Part shown: positions 59,682-64,000 of the stretch, one piece after another
Layout of the letters: every line of letters starts with the position of its first letter
Position numbering within the stretch: position 1 is the stretch's first letter
Origin: Paenibacillus sp. FSL R5-0623
Lineage (GTDB): Bacteria; Bacillota; Bacilli; Paenibacillales; Paenibacillaceae
Assembly: GCF_037974265.1 (NCBI RefSeq)
Contig: NZ_CP150233.1
Coordinates: 4,774,001 to 4,838,000 of the forward strand
Reading direction: 5' to 3'
DNA: 64,000 nt
Program-made: the position numbers and the translations under genes
The notes under the pieces: model-generated
The model's input: only the letters and a program-made list of their open reading frames with translations
Database searches by the model: none
What the model was told of the DNA's origin: nothing

Positions 59682-61121
59682 TTATCGATTATAATAAGGG
59701 CCATTTCCTGTGGATTCATTCAAGGACAACAACTGAGAAACCGTTACGAATTGGTAGCCTTGCTTTTTTAGTGATTTAAGCATTTGGGGCAGTGCATCAG
59801 CTGTAGAAGCGTGAATATCATGCATAAGTACAATCGAACCTGATCTGATGTTTTTAGCAACCTCTTTATTTACAGCTTGAGCGTTCCGGCTTTTCCAATC
59901 CAGCGAATCCACAGACCATAAAATAATGGGTGTTTTCTGTTCTTTGGTGACTTTTTTGACTGATTCATTCATAGCACCATAAGGCGGACGGAATAGGGTT
60001 GGTTTTTCTCCAGTCGCATCTTTGATTCGGTCCGATGACTCTTTGATTTGTTTGCGCACCTCACTCAGGCTCATATTCGCCAGATTCGGATGACTCTTGG
60101 AGTGATTGCCGATCTCGTGGCCGGCCTTAGCAACCTTTTTAGCCATATCAGGATAATACTCTACTTGTACGCCCAGCATGAAGAAAGTAGCCTTCGCGTT
60201 GTACTCCTTCAAAGTCTTTAGAACTCTAGGTGTCACCTTTGGGTGAGGCCCATCATCAAAGGTAAGAGCCACATATTTCCCTTTAGGATCAAGCGGAGGC
60301 TGAGTTGGCCTCTTCCCTTTTGGTTCATCGTTATTTTCATAAGTAATATTCCATTTTTTAGTAAGGTCCTTCTTCAAGTAGGAATGCAAGGATTTCAGTG
60401 GAATGTTCACTTGGACCGTTCCGGCTGCACCAGCAGCGATCTCGTATTTATTAAAGTATAAAGTAAAGACTCCGTTACCTATGGACCATTTCCATTCAGA
60501 TGGATTTTTTATAGATTCTTGAAGTTCTGCTTCGAATACATAAGAGTGGACGTTTTTCTGTTTCTTCAATTCTTCCTTCACGATTGACATAATATGGTCA
60601 AGAGCTGCTTTGTCATAAGTCATGATATCGGATAAATTCAACATTTTATTTTCAGCTGTGTCGATATTAAAAGATTTTATTATCGATTGTCCATTAGCAC
60701 CGCCTGTGGTGATTTGATAGGAAGTGAACACTAAACTATATAAATGGTCATTAATTTTATTCGTATCTACTGTAATATTCAATTCAGCACGATGATCGCC
60801 TTGAAGCGTTTTTGCACCGGTCTCAACCTGGGTTAAGAATTTCTTTTCCTGATCATTGACCCACGTCTGAATAGGAGTATTAATCTCCTTGCTATTTGTT
60901 AGGACGTTGCTAATCGACAATATATAATGCTTCGTATTCTTCGTCCTTGTTTCGATATTTAAGCCTGGGTATGCACTGGGTGACACTTCAACGTTCTCTG
61001 TCACGCTGTGGTTACCAGCTAGAACATTTTGCACCATTAGATTGATTCCTAGAATCCCGCCAGCTAATACAATAAATCCAACCAGCCAAACGGGCCACCG
61101 TGTTTTCTTCTTTTTGTTCAT
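59682..61121 (-). CDS. PdaC-like polysaccharide deacetylase with DUF4163/DUF3298 domain
   Basis: 479 residues. One N-terminal transmembrane anchor (WPVWLVGFIVLAGGILGINL), then a DUF4163/DUF3298-type region (about 40-250, with KYEIAAGAAGTVQVNIP), then a NodB deacetylase domain. Catalytic residues are all present: D289 and D290 in LTFDDGPHP, H340 and H344 in HEIGNHSKSH, RPPYG at 378-382, the WSVDSLDW segment and H434 in VLMHDIH. The layout matches B. subtilis PdaC, a peptidoglycan N-acetylmuramic acid deacetylase that gives lysozyme resistance. It lies downstream of an RsiV-type sigma operon that uses the same sensor-type domain. Confidence 0.9.
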   Translation of the reverse strand: MNKKKKTRWPVWLVGFIVLAGGILGINLMVQNVLAGNHSVTENVEVSPSAYPGLNIETRTKNTKHYILSISNVLTNSKEINTPIQTWVNDQEKKFLTQVETGAKTLQGDHRAELNITVDTNKINDHLYSLVFTSYQITTGGANGQSIIKSFNIDTAENKMLNLSDIMTYDKAALDHIMSIVKEELKKQKNVHSYVFEAELQESIKNPSEWKWSIGNGVFTLYFNKYEIAAGAAGTVQVNIPLKSLHSYLKKDLTKKWNITYENNDEPKGKRPTQPPLDPKGKYVALTFDDGPHPKVTPRVLKTLKEYNAKATFFMLGVQVEYYPDMAKKVAKAGHEIGNHSKSHPNLANMSLSEVRKQIKESSDRIKDATGEKPTLFRPPYGAMNESVKKVTKEQKTPIILWSVDSLDWKSRNAQAVNKEVAKNIRSGSIVLMHDIHASTADALPQMLKSLKKQGYQFVTVSQLLSLNESTGNGPYYNR

Positions 61122-61334
61122 TTCAAATCATCCTTATCTTTATTCTAGTCATAAAACTGCAAGTCATTGTCTATCCTTTCTTCCGTTATTCACATAAAAC
61201 ATCGATGACAGAAAAGCACCACTGAGTGCCTGCACTCTCGACAGATCGATAATGAGGAGCCACGCAAATCCCCCTAAGCCCATCATGCATTTTGCTTTCG
61301 TCCCTATCCTTTTTGATTTGTCGCTCATAGGCAG

Positions 61335-61361
61335 GACGCCGAGCTTGTGAAAAAAGTTTTC
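61335..61361 (-). promoter_or_regulatory. Candidate ECF-type promoter of the deacetylase gene
   Basis: Minus-strand GAAAAC (61356-61361) followed by TTTTTT, a total spacer of 17 nt, and CGTC (61335-61338). It resembles the AAACTTTT...CGTC pattern of stress ECF sigmas and the site upstream of the gene at 61687. Confidence 0.4.
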
Positions 61362-61427
61362 TCCAATTAATGTAATCAATGAAGAGAACAAAACATTTTC
61401 ATGGAACTTCTACCTTTAGAACTAAAA

Positions 61428-61462
61428 AAAGCATCCCGTAAGACGAGAGTCTTCGGGATGCC
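61428..61462 (-). terminator. Terminator of the secreted DUF3298 gene
   Basis: Minus-strand GCATCCCG-AGAC pairs with GTCT-CGGGATGC around TCTC, followed by TTTTTTT. It lies about 225 nt after the stop codon. Confidence 0.85.
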
Positions 61463-61686
61463 ACATTCAGAATAATCGTCATGTTTCCAGCATAAGACTT
61501 GAATTAATGTTGTACTTGTACATTTAGAATGTCGGACACAAATTGGATTGCACGTAAAACTGATTTTTATGAATCGAAGTGGCTACGCCGAGCGCTTTGG
61601 GAGCCATTCTCGAGAAGAAGCAAGCTGCCACCTTTTTCAGATCCAACTTTACTGCGACTTCTGGCTTCATATCATTCGGCTTTGCC

Positions 61687-62463
61687 TCAGAGGCTGGCAT
61701 TCTTCAAATTGAAACGGAACTCCGGTGAACCCACATATCCCGGCGCGATACTGTATTTCGGGAAGACGATAACCAGTTCGCCTTTTTCAATATAAAACGA
61801 CTGTTCCGTGAACGTCCCTTTGAATTCTTCCAGGAAGTATTGATCGGGATCCTTTCTCATTTGCGCAAGAATATTTGCATCAAGCTTTTCTTTATAGTTA
61901 GAACCGAGGATATCCTCCAATGTCACGCGCTGACCCGCAGAGGCATTTTTCAAGTTGTAGGTATCGATCCGTGGCATGCTCGTCCCCCCCTTGTAACCTT
62001 CCGTGATTACTTCAAGCGAAACTACTCCTGCCAGCTTTCCAGTTCCGTCCGACTTTAGCTTATAGCTGACGTAAAATTCATAGGGGTGGAACTTCTGGTG
62101 ATTTACTTTTGCCTTTTTGGCCGTTTCTGCGGCATCCTTCTCCCACTGAGCAAGATCCTTTTGCGCACTGGATAAAAGGATGCCATTCAGTTCATTCTGG
62201 TATCTGGTGTCCAGCATGCCGTCCAGCTGCGGTACCTTGATGTTCACAATAAGGTTCTTGCTTGTTGTGCTCAGTACCTTCTCCACGATTTTTACTCCTG
62301 TAGCCGAAGGGACGGTTGCATGTACCTTAGAGCTGACAGTTACGTTTGCTGAAACAGGTGCCGAGGCCAGCGCATTTGCAGATAAGCTCGCTGCGCCGAC
62401 GCCGAGCATGGCTACACAGCCCATGGCCCCCATCTTCATGTATTTTATCGTTTTCTTTTTCAT
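61687..62463 (-). CDS. Secreted stand-alone DUF3298-type protein
   Basis: 258 residues from the ATG at 62463 (GGAGG 9 nt upstream). The N-terminus is a signal peptide (KKKTIKYMKMGAMG, then a hydrophobic core up to SANALASA). The rest is one domain: NLIVNIKVPQLDGM near the start and ELVIVFPKYSIAPGYVGSPE at the end line up with the RsiV-like protein encoded upstream (NANIKVPSITDM; VIAFNEYDVAPGYMGSVE). There is no membrane anchor after the signal peptide and no catalytic domain. In RsiV this domain binds lysozyme, so a decoy, inhibitor or co-sensor is possible; function unproven. Confidence 0.85.
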   Translation of the reverse strand: MKKKTIKYMKMGAMGCVAMLGVGAASLSANALASAPVSANVTVSSKVHATVPSATGVKIVEKVLSTTSKNLIVNIKVPQLDGMLDTRYQNELNGILLSSAQKDLAQWEKDAAETAKKAKVNHQKFHPYEFYVSYKLKSDGTGKLAGVVSLEVITEGYKGGTSMPRIDTYNLKNASAGQRVTLEDILGSNYKEKLDANILAQMRKDPDQYFLEEFKGTFTEQSFYIEKGELVIVFPKYSIAPGYVGSPEFRFNLKNASL

Positions 62464-62519
62464 AGCTTTCATCCTCCATCTCTTTGTATGAGTGTCTAAT
62501 CACGCACACTCATTGGCTA

Positions 62520-62547
62520 GACGCATGAGATGGTACAGAAAGTTTTG
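62520..62547 (-). promoter_or_regulatory. Candidate ECF-type promoter of the secreted DUF3298 gene
   Basis: Minus-strand CAAAAC (62542-62547) followed by TTT, total spacer 18 nt, CGTCTA (CGTC at 62520-62523). It is located between the rsiV-like terminator and the gene, about 57 nt before the start codon. Confidence 0.4.
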
Positions 62548-62589
62548 GAAAATCAAAAATAAAACAATGTCTCTTCGACCAAAGTACTA

Positions 62590-62630
62590 ACAAAAAAAAA
62601 CCGGCGCGGGGTACCCGATCACCGGTCTCT
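62590..62630 (-). terminator. Terminator of the ECF sigma/RsiV-like operon
   Basis: Minus-strand ACCGG pairs with CCGGT, with an inner CGGG/CCCG stem, followed by TTTTTTTT. It lies directly after the anti-sigma stop. Confidence 0.8.
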
Positions 62631-62634
62631 TCCA

Positions 62635-63525
62635 TTACTTAATGTATTTGTTGTTAATCAGAACGTCTTTCAACACATCCGTGGGAATGACGAATTCCAC
62701 AGAACCCATATAGCCTGGCGCAACGTCATATTCGTTGAAAGCAATCACCAGCTTTCCGTCGTTGTTGATATAGAAGCCTTGATCCTTCGCAATGCTCTGG
62801 AACTCACTGGTGACCGGCACGTCGGTAGCTCCCGGAGCCCAGTAAATCTTATTAGGGTCCGCTTTCATTTGCACCTGCATCTGCTCTATAACGTTGTCGC
62901 TGATGAGTCGTACATAACGATCGTCCTTGAACAGCATCGGCAGAGTGATGAGGATTTGGTTTTTCTTATCGATCGTATCAAACTGAAGCTCCTCCGAGGA
63001 TGAACCGGCGGTCTCGACCACGTATCTTTGTATAGATAAAATCTCGTCGTTGTCCGTCTTTACTTCATATCCGACATCAAGTCCCAGATGGCCTCCGCCT
63101 TGCTTCTTCAATTCGCTGATTTCCGTCTGAACCTTTTCGTAAAGCGCTTTGTTCTCCTTCATATATTTCTCGTTCAACCCGCTTTGCAACTGCTCATTCT
63201 CCATATCGGTAATGGAAGGCACTTTGATATTCGCATTGTAATTAGACTCGTCAACCACGTATTCCTTGAACGTGAGCACTTGGATAACCCGGTCCACACC
63301 CGGTATGGATGACAAGGCTTTCGCTACAGGAGGGCTCACATTGATCGCAATAAGGAACATGAACGCAGCCGCACTGGAAACGGCTAACCATCTGTACTTT
63401 GAGCCGCGGCCCCTCCTTCCCTCCTTAGAGAATTTATGAATCGATTGGTTTACAATGCTATCCAATTCATCTGGAATGGGTATTTCTTGATATTCTTTTC
63501 GCAGCTGTTCGATGTTATTGTTCAT
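62635..63525 (-). CDS. rsiV: RsiV-like transmembrane anti-sigma factor (DUF3298 domain)
   Basis: 296 residues. A cytoplasmic N-terminal segment (1-45) would bind the sigma. One transmembrane helix (about 46-63) is followed by VAKAL with an A-x-A site (68-70), resembling the signal-peptidase site used in lysozyme-induced cleavage of RsiV. The outer part carries a DUF3298-type domain ending EYDVAPGYMGSVEFVIP. In B. subtilis RsiV binds lysozyme and is destroyed, freeing sigma-V. The start overlaps the sigma stop by 4 nt. Assignment to RsiV rests on architecture and motif, not on an alignment. Confidence 0.85.
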   Translation of the reverse strand: MNNNIEQLRKEYQEIPIPDELDSIVNQSIHKFSKEGRRGRGSKYRWLAVSSAAAFMFLIAINVSPPVAKALSSIPGVDRVIQVLTFKEYVVDESNYNANIKVPSITDMENEQLQSGLNEKYMKENKALYEKVQTEISELKKQGGGHLGLDVGYEVKTDNDEILSIQRYVVETAGSSSEELQFDTIDKKNQILITLPMLFKDDRYVRLISDNVIEQMQVQMKADPNKIYWAPGATDVPVTSEFQSIAKDQGFYINNDGKLVIAFNEYDVAPGYMGSVEFVIPTDVLKDVLINNKYIK

Positions 63526-64000
63526 CTTACTCGTTCTCCTTTGGTTGTTTCATCATTCATTGTGATTCGCAATAGCTGATGCGCCTGATACAGCCTTGTT
63601 TTAATCGTATTCAAATTCTCATCCAGTACAGCAGCAACTTCCTCGATCTTCATGTCTTCAAAATATCTCAGTATAATGACACTCTTGTATTTATCCGGCA
63701 AGGATTCGAGCGTTAGCTTCAAATCAATGTCCGTATACGTATCTTCTGCCCCGAGGCTGTAGGTTTCGATCATTTCATGATCCATCGCCTGAACCTTTTT
63801 GTTTCTGCGCAGAAAATCCAGGGCGGTATTCACCACAATCCGGTAAAACCAGCTTTTGACCGCGTCTGGGTTCTTCAAACGTTCGAGATTCGTCATCGCT
63901 TTGTATATGGAGTCTTGTACGATATCCAGGGCATCATCCTTATTTTTGACATAGCTATACGCAAGTCGGTATACATTCTCTTTATGCTCGGTAATACAGT
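63522..64000 (-). CDS. sigV: ECF sigma factor (SigV-like), 5' end beyond the right edge
   Basis: At least 158 residues; the reading frame stays open to position 64000, so the start lies outside the window. Region 2: EHKENVYRLAYSYVKNKDDA, LDIVQDSIYKAMTNL and VKSWFYRIVVNTALDFLRR. Region 4: LPDKYKSVIILRYFEDMKIE and ENLNTIKTRLYQAHQLL. An internal ATG at 63896 is not the start, because it would remove most of region 2. The pairing with an RsiV-like anti-sigma points to the sigma-V class. Confidence 0.88.
   Translation of the reverse strand, partial: CITEHKENVYRLAYSYVKNKDDALDIVQDSIYKAMTNLERLKNPDAVKSWFYRIVVNTALDFLRRNKKVQAMDHEMIETYSLGAEDTYTDIDLKLTLESLPDKYKSVIILRYFEDMKIEEVAAVLDENLNTIKTRLYQAHQLLRITMNDETTKGERVR

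Larger units (their letters stand above)
61122..61686. other. Intergenic region upstream of the deacetylase gene
   Basis: No supported gene. It contains a terminator (61428-61462) for the gene at 61687 and a candidate ECF promoter (61335-61361) that would give the deacetylase mRNA a leader of about 200 nt. A 54-codon ORF within the leader (MSDKSKRIGTKAKCMMGLGG...) has no ribosome binding site. Confidence 0.6.

Noticed and set aside
59583..59771. Plus-strand ORF of 62 codons after the terminator of the 59138 gene
   Set aside because: Overlaps the 3' end of the deacetylase gene in antisense, with no ribosome binding site and no family.
61164..61391. Minus-strand ORF of 75 codons (54 from MSDKSKRIG) between the deacetylase gene and the terminator at 61428
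   Set aside because: No ribosome binding site before any start codon, no recognised family, and it overlaps a candidate promoter; likely chance.
61529..61700. ORFs in the tail of the secreted DUF3298 gene, on the plus strand (from 61529) and minus strand (MPASEAKPNDMKPE...)
   Set aside because: No ribosome binding site, no recognisable motif; the plus-strand frame runs into the antisense of a real gene.
1..64000. CRISPR arrays, tRNA/rRNA genes, prophage or IS genes
   Set aside because: Looked for on both strands; no regularly spaced repeats, no transposase or integrase motifs and no rRNA/tRNA-like segments seen.

Overview
The window is a chromosomal segment of a low-to-moderate GC endospore-forming Firmicute, most probably Paenibacillus or a close relative. 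I infer this from the gene order, the sporulation genes (spoIIP, gpr, yqfC/yqfD), the strong AGGAGG-type ribosome binding sites, the frequent GTG/TTG starts, and protein sequences that resemble Bacillus subtilis orthologues without matching them closely. No plasmid, prophage, IS transposase, CRISPR array, rRNA or tRNA gene was seen. Nearly all genes are on the minus strand, so transcription runs from high to low coordinates.

Layout. 1-17445 corresponds to the B. subtilis dnaG-yqxD-glyS-glyQ-recO-yqzL-era-cdd-dgkA-ybeY-yqfF-phoH-yqfD-yqfC-(small protein)-floA-nfeD-yqeY-rpsU block. It includes a glycine T-box ahead of glyQS and a textbook sigma-W-type promoter ahead of nfeD-floA. ppsR and ccpN, which lie between yqxD and glyS in B. 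subtilis, are missing here. 17471-19752 is a plus-strand cysteine/methionine interconversion pair (mccA, mccB) preceded by an unrecognised small ORF. 19753-34200 carries a small LSm-like protein, intergenic repeats and the double-strand-break repair set addB-addA-sbcD-sbcC. 34232-37464 holds an rRNA methyltransferase, a Na/Pi-cotransporter-family protein and a Nudix hydrolase. 37578-48053 is the heat-shock block (CIRCE-hrcA-grpE-dnaK-dnaJ, then prmA, rsmE, mtaB). A site-2 protease gene and a small cluster of stress-type proteins (YfhD-like plus two YflT-like paralogues) are inserted in it. 48242-56700 is GNAT-hemW-lepA-yqxA-like-spoIIP-gpr, divergent rpsT, and holA.

56958-64000 is the cell-envelope stress end. 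It has one ECF sigma/zinc-finger anti-sigma pair with a candidate autoregulatory promoter. It also has a second ECF sigma (cut by the right edge) with an RsiV-like anti-sigma, followed by a secreted stand-alone DUF3298-type protein and a PdaC-like deacetylase that carries the same type of domain. In B. subtilis RsiV this domain senses lysozyme and PdaC modifies peptidoglycan, so the locus looks like a lysozyme/envelope-stress sensing and response module with three copies of the sensor-type domain. Candidate ECF promoters precede both downstream genes.

The most unusual non-coding features are a dispersed hairpin repeat of about 160 bp in three copies (6794, 35651, 42270), whose outer stem differs in sequence but stays paired in one copy, and a separate structured element of about 220 bp with overlapping hairpins downstream of sbcC. 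All functional statements rest on reading motifs by eye; no database search was run.
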